Origin: Zoogloeaceae bacterium
Lineage (GTDB): Bacteria; Pseudomonadota; Gammaproteobacteria; Burkholderiales; Rhodocyclaceae
Reading direction: 5' to 3'
NCBI GenBank assembly: GCA_031277315.1
Contig: JAITMP010000016.1
Location: 1 to 46,776, forward strand
DNA length: 46,776 nucleotides
A model generated the notes under the pieces. The model worked only from the letters and a program-made list of their open reading frames with translations. It had not been told where the DNA came from and made no database searches. The translations under genes and the position numbers were made by a program. Below, piece after piece: positions 37,611-45,278 of this stretch; position 1 is the stretch's first letter, and every line of letters begins with the position of its first letter.

Positions 37611-38837
37611 TCACTTCCCCGCCCTTTGCCGGTAGCCTTCAAGAAAGCGGGCGATGCGGGTAATCGCCTCGCGCAGTTCATCTTCGTGCGGCAGGAAAAC
37701 GACGCGGAAGTGCTGGTTGTCGGGATAGTTGAAGCCGGAACCCTGCACCAGCATGACGCGGGTGGCGCGCAGCACTTCCATGAAAAACTGCCGGTCGTCG
37801 GCGATGGGATACATCCCGGGATCAAGGCGCGGAAACATGTACAGCGCGGCCTGCGGCTTGACACAGGTGACGCCCGGAATCTGCGCCAGCAACTCATACG
37901 CCAGATCGCGCTGACGGCGCAGGCGCCCGCCCTCACAGACCAGATCGTTGATGCTCTGGTAGCCGCCCAGCGCGGTCTGGATCGCCCACTGGCCGGGCAC
38001 ATTGGAGCACAGGCGCATGTTGGCGAGCATGTTCAGGCCCTCGATGTAATCGAGCGCGTTTTGCTTGTCGCCGGAAACCACCATCCACCCCGCGCGGTAG
38101 CCGCAGGCGCGGTAAGCCTTCGAGAGCGAATTGAAGGTGAGCGTGAGCACATCGGTGGACAGGCTGGCGATGGCAGTATGCCGTACATCATCGTACAGGA
38201 CCTTGTCATACACTTCATCGGCCATGATGACCAGATTGTGCTCGCGGGCGATCTGGATGATGGCCTTGAGCAGATCATCCGGGTCCAGCGCGCCGGTCGG
38301 GTTGTTCGGGTTGATGATGACGATGCCTCGGGTACGCGGCGTGATTCTGGCGCGGATGTCGTCCAGATCGGGCTGCCAGCCCTTGTTCTCGTCGCACAGG
38401 TAATGCACGGGCTTGCCGCCCGACAGGTTGGCGACCGCCGTCCACAGCGGATAATCGGGCGCGGGCAGCAGCAATTCGTCGCCTTCATTGAGCAGCACGT
38501 TGACGGCCATGCCGATCAGGTCGCTGGCGCCGTTGCCCAGATAAATGTCTTCCAGCGTCACGCCGGCGATGCCCTGCTGCTGGGTGTAGTGCATCACCGC
38601 CTTGCGCGCGGCGAAAATGCCCTTGCTGTCGGAATAGCCTGCCGAATCGGGCAGGTTGCGCGCCATATCCTGCACGATCTCCTCGGGCGGCTCGAAGCCG
38701 AAAGGCGCGAGGTTGCCGATGTTGAGCTTGATGATTTTCTGGCCCTCATCCTCCATTTGCCGCGCCGCATCCACGATGGGGCCGCGCACGTCGTAGAGCA
38801 CGTTGGCGAGTTTTGCCGACTTGAGTACCGGTTGCAT
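37611..38837 (-). CDS. alaA: Glutamate-pyruvate (alanine) aminotransferase AlaA-type
   Basis: 408-residue fold-type I PLP aminotransferase. The PLP lysine is in SLSKAYRACGYRAGW; other landmarks are LNIGNLAPFGFEPPEEI, NPNNPTGALDPDD, MADEVYDKVLYD and HFRVVFLP. The N terminus QPVLKSAKLANVLYDVRGPI matches E. coli AlaA (SPIEKSSKLENVCYDIRGP), which fixes the preferred start at ATG 38837; ATG 38849 would add four residues. Gene order alaA-hom-thrC is usual in betaproteobacteria. The upstream 204 bases contain a phased repeat array. Confidence 0.93.
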   Translation of the reverse strand: MQPVLKSAKLANVLYDVRGPIVDAARQMEDEGQKIIKLNIGNLAPFGFEPPEEIVQDMARNLPDSAGYSDSKGIFAARKAVMHYTQQQGIAGVTLEDIYLGNGASDLIGMAVNVLLNEGDELLLPAPDYPLWTAVANLSGGKPVHYLCDENKGWQPDLDDIRARITPRTRGIVIINPNNPTGALDPDDLLKAIIQIAREHNLVIMADEVYDKVLYDDVRHTAIASLSTDVLTLTFNSLSKAYRACGYRAGWMVVSGDKQNALDYIEGLNMLANMRLCSNVPGQWAIQTALGGYQSINDLVCEGGRLRRQRDLAYELLAQIPGVTCVKPQAALYMFPRLDPGMYPIADDRQFFMEVLRATRVMLVQGSGFNYPDNQHFRVVFLPHEDELREAITRIARFLEGYRQRAGK

Positions 38838-38890
38838 TCCGCAGTCCATTCCTGAAAATAAATTTGAATCCCGCTTGCCGCCCCAACAAT

Positions 38891-38950
38891 TTCACACGCA
38901 ACTTCACACACAATTTTTCACGCGAAATTTCACACGCGCTCCTCACGCGG
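38891..38950. repeat. Five phased TTCAC(A)CGC direct repeats between alaA and an Mth938-like gene
   Basis: Units TTCACACGCA (38891), TTCACACACA (38903), TTCACGCGAA (38917), TTCACACGCG (38929) and CCTCACGCGG (38941) start 12, 14, 12 and 12 bases apart. The array sits in the shared upstream region of alaA (minus) and the gene at 39042 (plus), so it could be a regulator-binding array for either. Confidence 0.6.
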
Positions 38951-39003
38951 ATACTTCCGCAAACTCACCCATTTTTCATTCTGTGGCAGCGCAGCATCGA
39001 AGC

Positions 39004-39009
39004 TATAAT
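39004..39009 (+). promoter_or_regulatory. -10 box of the Mth938-like gene
   Basis: A perfect TATAAT 33 bases before ATG 39042. No recognisable -35 lies 16-18 bases upstream (CTGTGG at 17), as expected of a promoter that needs an activator. Confidence 0.5.
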
Positions 39010-39041
39010 GTTACCCGACTTCCCGATAAATCAGGCACTTC

Positions 39042-39425
39042 ATGAAGCTGCACCTCGACCATCCGAGCAACCGCAATCTGGTCACCGGCTACGGCGCCGG
39101 CCATGTCGACATCAACCATCGCCGCTACGAAGCCAGCCTGATCCTGCTGCCTGATCGCGTCATCGAAACCTGGAGCGCCGGCCGCTTCGAGACGCTCACC
39201 GAGCGCGATTTTGAAACGATCCCGCCGCTGACGCCGGAAGTGCTGCTGATCGGCACCGGCGCGCGTCAACGCTTCCCGGCGCCGGCGCTGCTGCGGCCCC
39301 TGATCGACGCGCGCATCGGCTACGAGGTGATGGATCTCGCCGCCGCCTGCCGCACCTTCAACATCCTGATGGCGGAAGGCCGCCGCGTCGCCGCCGCGCT
39401 CCTCATCGAAACGCCCCGCTCATGA
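39042..39425 (+). CDS. Mth938-like (DUF498/NDUFAF3-type) domain protein
   Basis: 127 residues, a single Mth938-like domain: VTGYGAGHVDINHRRYEASLIL at the start, then PEVLLIGTGARQRFPAPALLRPLIDARIGYEVMDLAAACRTFNIL-type text (LLIGTGARQRFP, EVMDLAAACRTFNIL, EGRRVAAALLIE). Mitochondrial relatives assist complex I assembly; the bacterial role is not established. The stop overlaps the next ATG as ATGA, coupling it to the ArnD-like gene. A good TATAAT lies upstream. Confidence 0.85.
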   Translation: MKLHLDHPSNRNLVTGYGAGHVDINHRRYEASLILLPDRVIETWSAGRFETLTERDFETIPPLTPEVLLIGTGARQRFPAPALLRPLIDARIGYEVMDLAAACRTFNILMAEGRRVAAALLIETPRS

Positions 39426-40318
39426 AACTCGCGCTGAAAATTGATGCCGCCACTTTTCGCGGTAGTCTGATCGGCGTGCCGCGTCTGGTCGACGCTCTGC
39501 GTCAGGCGCGGGCGCAAGCGACGTTCTGTTTCAACCTCGGCCCGGATCGCAGCGGCCGCCGCCTCGGCGCGTGTCTGCGCGAAGGACGCAAGGGCGCCTC
39601 GGCGCTCAGCCGTCACGGACTGGCCGGCCTGTTCTACGGCGCCCTGCTGCCGGCGCCCGACATCGGCCGGCGCTGCGCCGGCATCCTGCGCGGCGTGCGC
39701 GACGCCGGTTTTGAAACCGGCGCGCTGGCCTGGGACGCCGCCGTCTGGCAAAGCGCGGCGGCAACCGCCGCCCCCGCCTGGACTGAATCGCATATGCGGC
39801 TTGCATTCGACCGCCATGCGGAAATTTTCGGCGCGGTGCCCGCGTTTCACGCCGCCGCCGGCTGGCAGACCAACGCCCATGCCATGCGGATGACGCAGCG
39901 TTTGGGTTTCAGTTATGCCGCCGACACGCGCGGCAGCCATCCCTACATCCCGGTCTGGAACGCCGAAATCACCCTCTGCCCGCAATTGCCGACCACCTTG
40001 CCGACGCTGGACGAGCTGCTCGACCAAGACGGCTGCAACGTCGGCAATGTTTATGAACGCCTGCTGGCGCTCACCGCCCATGCGCCGCCCACCGGCCATG
40101 TGTTCACCGTCCCGGCGGAACTGGCGGGGCAGGCGCTGCTGCCGGTTTTCGTCAAGCTGCTGGAAGGCTGGAAACAGCAAGGCTACGAACTCGTCTCGCT
40201 GGGCGCATTGCGCGCATCCCTCGACGTGGACCGGCTGCCCCGGCATGAAGTCGTGCGCGGTGCGCTGCCGGGCCGCGACGGCAGCCTGATGCTGCAAGGG
40301 CCGGAATTTCTCGCTTGA
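39422..40318 (+). CDS. ArnD-like polysaccharide-deacetylase-fold protein, metal ligands lost
   Basis: 298 residues. The text follows E. coli ArnD (lipid A aminoarabinose deformylase) closely: KIDAATFRGSLIGVPRL against RIDVDTFRG..GVPRL, AWDAAVWQ against AWDHHAWQ, AAAGWQTN, ADTRGSHPYIPV, LPTTLPTLDEL, and VVRGALPGRDG near the end. The metal-binding and catalytic positions differ: the second Asp of motif 1 is Ala10, and the His residues of GLHAWDHHAW are Leu102, Ala106 and Ala107. It is therefore probably inactive as a zinc deformylase, or acts differently. No other arn gene is nearby. It is translationally coupled to the Mth938-like gene. The fold assignment is firm; the loss of ligands rests on a remembered alignment. 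Confidence 0.8.
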   Translation: MKLALKIDAATFRGSLIGVPRLVDALRQARAQATFCFNLGPDRSGRRLGACLREGRKGASALSRHGLAGLFYGALLPAPDIGRRCAGILRGVRDAGFETGALAWDAAVWQSAAATAAPAWTESHMRLAFDRHAEIFGAVPAFHAAAGWQTNAHAMRMTQRLGFSYAADTRGSHPYIPVWNAEITLCPQLPTTLPTLDELLDQDGCNVGNVYERLLALTAHAPPTGHVFTVPAELAGQALLPVFVKLLEGWKQQGYELVSLGALRASLDVDRLPRHEVVRGALPGRDGSLMLQGPEFLA

Positions 40319-40395
40319 GCGCGCGCCGGCGGCGGCTTGCGCCACGCGGAAATTTCATCAACAATGGTTTGCTCGATGTTCCCCGAAAGAAACCC

Positions 40396-41814
40396 ATGAC
40401 GACCCGGAAGCGCCCCGCCTGCAAGCTGTTCGTTCTCGACACCAACGTCCTCATGCACGACCCGACCAGCCTGTTCCGCTTTGAGGAACATGACATTTAC
40501 GTTCCGATGATGACGCTCGAAGAACTCGACAACAACAAGAAGGGCATGTCGGAAGTGGCGCGCAACGTCCGTCAGGCGAGCCGCACGCTCGACGCCATCG
40601 TCAGCGGCTTCGAGGAGCGCATCGAGAACGGCATTCCGCTCAAGGGGCCGTCCGGCGGCATCGCCAGCGGTCGCCTGTTCATCCAGACCGAGCCGATCAA
40701 CGGCGCCCTGCCGGAATCGCTGCCGACCGCCAAGGCCGACAACCAGATCATCGGCGTCATGATGCATCTCGCCGGGAAATATCCGAAGCGCCCGGTGATT
40801 CTCGTCTCCAAGGACATCAACATGCGCATCAAGGCCCGCGCCCTCGGCCTCGACGCGCAGGATTACTACAACGACAAGGCGCTGGAAGACACCGATCTTC
40901 TATACACCGGCGCGCGCGAAATGGACGCCCGCTTCTGGGAAGCGAACGGCAAGGACATGGCGTCCTGGAAACAGGAAAACCGCACGCTCTACCGCATCAA
41001 GGGGCCGATCTGCCCGAGCCTGCTCATCAACGAATTTCTCTGGCAGGACGGCGAACAGCCCTTTCAGGCCATCGTGCGCGAGAAGAATGGCAAGACCGCG
41101 ACGCTCGAACTGCTGAAAGACTACAGCCACCAGAAGAACAGCGTCTGGGGCATCACGGCGCGCAACCGCGAACAAAATTTCGCGCTCAACCTGCTGATGG
41201 ACCCGGAAATTGATTTCGTCACCCTGCTCGGTCAGGCCGGCACCGGCAAGACCTTGCTCACGCTGGCGGCGGGCCTGACGCAAACGCTGGAGACCAAGCG
41301 TTACAGCGAGATCATCATCACCCGCGTCACCGTGCCGCTGGGCGAGGACATCGGCTTCCTGCCCGGCACCGAGGAGGAAAAGATGACGCCGTGGATGGGC
41401 GCGCTGGAAGACAACCTCGACGTTCTCAACAGGCCGGGCGAGGAAAGCGGCGCAGGCAGTGCAGGGGGTGAATGGGGCCGCGCCGCCACGCAGGACTTGA
41501 TCCGCTCACGCATCAAGGTGAAGTCGCTCAACTTCATGCGCGGGCGCACCTTCATCAACAAATACCTCATCATCGACGAAGCGCAGAACCTGACGCCGAA
41601 GCAGATGAAAACCATGATCACGCGCGCCGGCCCCGGCACCAAGGTCATCTGCCTCGGCAACATCGCCCAGATCGACACGCCCTATCTCACCGAAGGCAGT
41701 TCGGGCCTGACTTATGTCGTCGACCGCTTCAAGGGCTGGCCGCACAGCGGCCACATTACCCTGATGCGCGGCGAACGCTCGCGTCTCGCCGATCAGGCGG
41801 CGGAAGTGTTGTAA
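40396..41814 (+). CDS. PIN-PhoH fusion ATPase
   Basis: 472 residues. The N-terminal PIN nuclease-type domain (about 8-150) starts KLFVLDTNVLMHDP with the metal-binding Asp15, and has MTLEELDNNKKG and LVSKDINMRIKA. The C-terminal PhoH ATPase (about 245-472) has Walker A GQAGTGKT, Walker B LIIDEAQN, the arginine-rich RGRTFINK and GNIAQIDTPY. This is the PhoH2-like class, taken to be an RNA helicase/nuclease. ATG 40396 is chosen because the frame upstream shows no family similarity. It converges with dnaB, eight bases apart. Confidence 0.92.
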   Translation: MTTRKRPACKLFVLDTNVLMHDPTSLFRFEEHDIYVPMMTLEELDNNKKGMSEVARNVRQASRTLDAIVSGFEERIENGIPLKGPSGGIASGRLFIQTEPINGALPESLPTAKADNQIIGVMMHLAGKYPKRPVILVSKDINMRIKARALGLDAQDYYNDKALEDTDLLYTGAREMDARFWEANGKDMASWKQENRTLYRIKGPICPSLLINEFLWQDGEQPFQAIVREKNGKTATLELLKDYSHQKNSVWGITARNREQNFALNLLMDPEIDFVTLLGQAGTGKTLLTLAAGLTQTLETKRYSEIIITRVTVPLGEDIGFLPGTEEEKMTPWMGALEDNLDVLNRPGEESGAGSAGGEWGRAATQDLIRSRIKVKSLNFMRGRTFINKYLIIDEAQNLTPKQMKTMITRAGPGTKVICLGNIAQIDTPYLTEGSSGLTYVVDRFKGWPHSGHITLMRGERSRLADQAAEVL

Positions 41815-41822
41815 GCGCCTGT

Positions 41823-43220
41823 TCAATACGCGCCCGGATGGGCGGCGTTCTCGAAGCGGGTGTATTCGCCGAGGAAAGTCACGCGCACCGTGCCGATGGG
41901 GCCGTTGCGCTGTTTGAGGATGTTGAGTTCGGCCAGCCCCTTGTCGGGCGAATCCGGGTTGTACACTTCGTCGCGGTAAATGGCGAGGATGACGTCGGCA
42001 TCCTGCTCGATGGCGCCGGATTCGCGCAGGTCGGACATCACAGGCCGCTTGTTCGGCCGCGATTCGACGTTGCGCGAAAGCTGGGAGAGCGCCACCACCG
42101 GCACGCTCAATTCCTTCGCCAGCGCCTTCACCGAGCGCGAAATCTCCGAGAGTTCCGTGGCGCGGTTCTCGCCGTCGCGCACCGAGGACATGAGTTGCAG
42201 ATAATCGACGACGATCAGGCCGAGCTTGCCGCACTGGCGATAGAGCCGCCGCGCGCGGGCGCGCAGTTCGGTCGAATTGAGCGCCGGCGTCTCGTCGATG
42301 TGAATCGGCGCCTCATGCAGTTTGCCCAGCGCGAACGTCATGCGCTGCCATTCGTCGTCGTTGAGCCGCCCGGTGCGCACGCGGTGCTGGTCGAGACGGC
42401 CGACGGAGGAAAGAAAACGCATTGCAAGCTGGGTGCCCGGCATTTCCATCGAGAAGATCGCCACCGGCAGCCGTGATTCGAGCGCCACATGCTCGGCGAT
42501 GTTGAGCGCAAAGGCGGTCTTGCCCATCGAGGGCCGCCCGGCGACGATAATCATGTCTCCCGGCTGAAAGCCCGACGTTTTCATGTCGAGGTCGACGAAG
42601 CCGGTCGGAATGCCAGTGACATCGGACGGGTGCTCGCGGTCGTAGAGTTCCTGAATGCGGTCGACCACCTGACCCAGCAGCGGCTGGATGGCGGTGAAGC
42701 CCTCCGTGGTGCGCGCGCCGGCATCCTTGATCTCGAAAACTTTCGACTCGGCTTCGTCGAGCAGCGCGCTGGCTTCCCGTCCCGCCGGGTTGAGCGCGCT
42801 GGCGGCGATCTCGTCTCCCACCGTCACCAGCTTGCGCAGGATGGCCCGCTCGCGCACGATCTCGGCATAACGCTTGATGTTGGCGGCGGACGGCGTGTTG
42901 TTGGCAATCTCGCCGATGTAAGCCAGGCCGCCGGCCTGCTCGGCTTCGGCGGACTTGTCGAGCGACTCGAACACCGTCACCACGTCGGCGGGCCGGCTGG
43001 CTTCGACCAACTGCCTGATGTGGCGGAAGATGCGCCGATGATCGTCGCGGTAGAAATCCGCCTCGGCAACCCGGTCGGCGATCTGGTCGTAAGCGGCGTT
43101 GTCGAGCATCAACCCGCCCAGCAGCGACTGCTCCGCCTCGATCGAATGAGGCGGCAGCTTCAACGCCGCCAGTTGCGGATCGTTCGCCGGAGAAAATGAA
43201 AGTGCGCGCGCTTGAGCCAT
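41823..43220 (-). CDS. dnaB: Replicative DNA helicase DnaB
   Basis: 465-residue hexameric helicase that opens the replication fork. N-terminal domain begins KLPPHSIEAEQSLLGGLMLDN; the RecA-like C-terminal domain has Walker A GRPSMGKTAFALN, Walker B LIVVDYLQLMS, and VALSQLSRNVESRPNKRPVMSDLRESGAIEQDAD-type motifs (SQLSRNVESR, DLRESGAIEQDAD). Length equals E. coli DnaB (471). The start at 43220 follows a region with a phased row of DnaA-box-like sequences. Confidence 0.98.
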   Translation of the reverse strand: MAQARALSFSPANDPQLAALKLPPHSIEAEQSLLGGLMLDNAAYDQIADRVAEADFYRDDHRRIFRHIRQLVEASRPADVVTVFESLDKSAEAEQAGGLAYIGEIANNTPSAANIKRYAEIVRERAILRKLVTVGDEIAASALNPAGREASALLDEAESKVFEIKDAGARTTEGFTAIQPLLGQVVDRIQELYDREHPSDVTGIPTGFVDLDMKTSGFQPGDMIIVAGRPSMGKTAFALNIAEHVALESRLPVAIFSMEMPGTQLAMRFLSSVGRLDQHRVRTGRLNDDEWQRMTFALGKLHEAPIHIDETPALNSTELRARARRLYRQCGKLGLIVVDYLQLMSSVRDGENRATELSEISRSVKALAKELSVPVVALSQLSRNVESRPNKRPVMSDLRESGAIEQDADVILAIYRDEVYNPDSPDKGLAELNILKQRNGPIGTVRVTFLGEYTRFENAAHPGAY

Positions 43221-43257
43221 GTTGCGGCCAGTTTACCTTCGCTCCGGCCGCCTGACG

Positions 43258-43311
43258 AGGGGATAACTTCTGTATAAAACTGTGAATTCGATGTGGACAA
43301 AATGTGGATGA
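43258..43311 (-). promoter_or_regulatory. Phased DnaA-box-like array upstream of dnaB
   Basis: Read on the minus strand, TCATCCACA (43311-43303), TTGTCCACA (43300-43292) and TTATACAGA (43277-43269) each differ from the DnaA box TTATNCACA at one position; TTATCCCCT (43266-43258) differs at two, and GAATTCACA (43289-43281) is a weaker match. Starts are 11-12 bases apart, i.e. about one helical turn. Confidence 0.45.
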
Positions 43312-43344
43312 AAATCGCCGGAAATTTCAAGCGGGCGATCATTC

Positions 43345-43404
43345 TCTCAGCGCCCAAATTAACCGGCGCATCGTAGGCACGTCCGGGCTGAATGCAATTT
43401 AGAT
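43345..43404 (-). repeat. Degenerate attC-like site after the cassette gene
   Basis: On the minus strand the 60 bases after the membrane-protein stop run from ATCTAAA (compare RYYYAAC) to GCTGAGA (compare GTTRRRY), with CCGGTTAATTTGGGC before the latter. The same 15-base block, with one change, precedes GTTAGGT at 43786-43765. Length and layout fit an integron attC, but both core sites are degenerate. Confidence 0.45.
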
Positions 43405-43414
43405 ACCACCGACA

Positions 43415-43759
43415 TTATGGAGCCTGAATGTGCGGAACCCAATACGGTGCAAGGTAGCCTGCAATGCAACCGACCACAACGGCAAGAACATAACCCTCAA
43501 ACGATGCTTGAAGAAAAACTGCAACCAAGATGCAGCCGACAACCGAGAAAAACATTTGCCAAAGAATTGGATAACGGAACGCCTTTGGCTCAATGTGCGG
43601 CGCCCCTATTGCACCGAACACCGCGCCTGAAATGGATAACAGTGCGATATTGGGCAACGTGTAGCCAAGTTTGAAACCGCCGAACACAACAAAAATAATG
43701 GCAAAACAAGCTGAAACAACAGTAGCAAGTTTTAAGCCAGAGCTGATAGTACGTGGCAT
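43415..43759 (-). CDS. Small membrane protein, probable integron cassette gene
   Basis: 114 residues with about four hydrophobic segments (LATVVSACFAIIFVVFGGF, LPNIALLSISGAVFGAIGAP, ILWQMFFSVVGCILVAVFL, YVLAVVVGCIAGYLAPYW). Not recognised beyond that. ATG 43759 begins six bases after a GTTAGGT core site, the usual spacing of cassette genes; an in-frame extension to 43846 reads through the attC-like block and is rejected. Base composition is richer in A+T than dnaB. Function unknown. Confidence 0.6.
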   Translation of the reverse strand: MPRTISSGLKLATVVSACFAIIFVVFGGFKLGYTLPNIALLSISGAVFGAIGAPHIEPKAFRYPILWQMFFSVVGCILVAVFLQASFEGYVLAVVVGCIAGYLAPYWVPHIQAP

Positions 43760-43764
43760 AAAGC

Positions 43765-43874
43765 ACCTAACGCTCAAATTAACCGGAATAGCACAGAGGT
43801 CAATGGCCCGAAGCGCTACTGTGTTCATTCTGAGCCTAACTCTCAATAGAATGGTGGATGATTTTTAGCCTAAC
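43765..43874 (-). repeat. Cluster of three GTTAGGY core sites, attC-like
   Basis: Reading the minus strand, GTTAGGC (43874-43868), GTTAGGC (43840-43834) and GTTAGGT (43771-43765) occur in 110 bases. The last is preceded by CCGGTTAATTTGAGC, and the segment before it can fold through CACAG/CTGTG. GTTRRRY after TTGAGC is the right-hand end of integron attC sites. Confidence 0.5.
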
Positions 43875-43880
43875 ACCGTA

Positions 43881-45230
43881 TTAACGCATCGCGAACAATT
43901 CTTGGTGGAACCGCTCATTCACCGGAAAACCCTGCGCGGCGAAGTCACGCTTTAACGCTTCACCGAAACCGGCGGGGCCGCAGAACCAGATGCTTGCCTC
44001 GCGCCATTCGGGAACAGCGGCGCGGATGCGCTCGCCCGTCAGGCGGCCATGGCGGGCGTCGATCAGCACATGCAGCCGCACCTCGGCGAAGCGGGCTTCC
44101 GCCGCCAGCTTGTCAAGGGCTTCTTCGTCCACTTCGGCGGTGGTGTGAAAAAGATCGACGCGCTGGTTCTCGGGCCAGTCACGATCCTCTTTGCGCGCAG
44201 TCATATGGCCCATCCGCGCGATGAAGGGCGTGATGCCGATACCGCCGCCGATCCAGATTTGGTGCTGGCGGTCGTCATCGAAAGTGAAACAGCCATAGGG
44301 GCCTTCGATCATCACGGGCTGGCCCACGCGCAACTTCTCGCGCAAGCGGCGGGTATGGTCGCCAAGTTCCTTCACCACGAACCTGATCCGGGGATGATCC
44401 GCGCGCCAGCCGGAAGCAATGGTGTAGGGGTGCGCGCCTTCCGATGCGTTTGACATGGCAAAGGCGAACTGGCCGGGCTTGTGTCCGGGCCAGTCCTTGA
44501 CCTCAGCTTCGACTTCGAGCGCGCGCACGCCGGAAAAATAACGCAGGGAGACGATCTCCCCCGGCGCTTTCCGGGCCGCGCCCACGCGCCGCAGCAGCAC
44601 AACGACAGCCGCCCAGGCGCCGCCGACCAGCAGCAGCGCCATCAGCCAGCCGAGCGGCGAAGCCCAATAAGCAAACTTGAACAGCACCGCCGTATGGAAG
44701 ACGAGCGCCAGATAAGCGATGGCGATCAGGCGATGCGTCTTGTAAAACCAGCGATAGGGAAAGCGCGTGATGAGCGCCAGCGCGATCAGTGCGACCACCG
44801 CATAGAAAGCCCATTCGCCAACGCCCTCGGCGACGCCGCGAAAGCCGGTCAGAAAAGATTCCACCGGATCGGCAATCGGCGCGCGCGGGCCGCGCGCCGG
44901 TTTCTCAAGCCAGCCCCAGCCGACAGCCCATTTCGGGCCTTTCGCCCACAGCCAGTGAATGACGGCAAGCACGAGGGCGGCAATGCCGAGCCATTTGTGC
45001 ATCCGGTACATCTTGTCGAGGCCGCCGAACCACGCCTCGGGCCAGCGCGGCCTGAGCGCGAGCAGCATGGCAAGGCTCATGCAGCCGAAGGCAATGACGC
45101 CTGTGAGTTGAACCTTCAGATCGCGCAGCGCGAAAAAAGTTGTCGTCTGAAAAACAGCCGGCTCGTCCATGATCCACAGAACAGCAAGCAGACCGAGGCC
45201 GCACCAGAATGCAAATTTGAGCTTGCGCAT
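43881..45230 (-). CDS. Ferric-reductase-like transmembrane flavoprotein
   Basis: 449-residue inner-membrane oxidoreductase of the NOX/FRE type. Six hydrophobic segments fill residues 1-215, with His in HKWLG, VIHWLW, KTHRLIA and VFHTAVL as likely haem ligands. An FAD-binding domain follows (about 225-330, HPYTIAS for flavin, GDHTRRLREKL), then an NAD(P)-binding part (GGGIGITPFIARM, WFCGPAGFGEALK). It moves electrons from NAD(P)H across the membrane; the acceptor is not known. It lies 48 bases downstream of the molybdenum hydroxylase gene on the same strand, so the two may work together (inference). Confidence 0.88.
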   Translation of the reverse strand: MRKLKFAFWCGLGLLAVLWIMDEPAVFQTTTFFALRDLKVQLTGVIAFGCMSLAMLLALRPRWPEAWFGGLDKMYRMHKWLGIAALVLAVIHWLWAKGPKWAVGWGWLEKPARGPRAPIADPVESFLTGFRGVAEGVGEWAFYAVVALIALALITRFPYRWFYKTHRLIAIAYLALVFHTAVLFKFAYWASPLGWLMALLLVGGAWAAVVVLLRRVGAARKAPGEIVSLRYFSGVRALEVEAEVKDWPGHKPGQFAFAMSNASEGAHPYTIASGWRADHPRIRFVVKELGDHTRRLREKLRVGQPVMIEGPYGCFTFDDDRQHQIWIGGGIGITPFIARMGHMTARKEDRDWPENQRVDLFHTTAEVDEEALDKLAAEARFAEVRLHVLIDARHGRLTGERIRAAVPEWREASIWFCGPAGFGEALKRDFAAQGFPVNERFHQELFAMR

Positions 45231-45278
45231 TTGGATTTATCCCGCCCAAAGTGTTTTTTCGCCCTTGAAACCCAATCC

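Noticed and set aside
39422-40318. Lipid A aminoarabinose (arn) operon
   Set aside because: Only an ArnD-like protein is present, without its metal ligands and without arnA, B, C, T neighbours.
40376-40399. Seven-codon open frame ending in ATGA over the PhoH start
   Set aside because: A leader peptide is possible in principle, but there is no Shine-Dalgarno or attenuator structure and such short frames are frequent.
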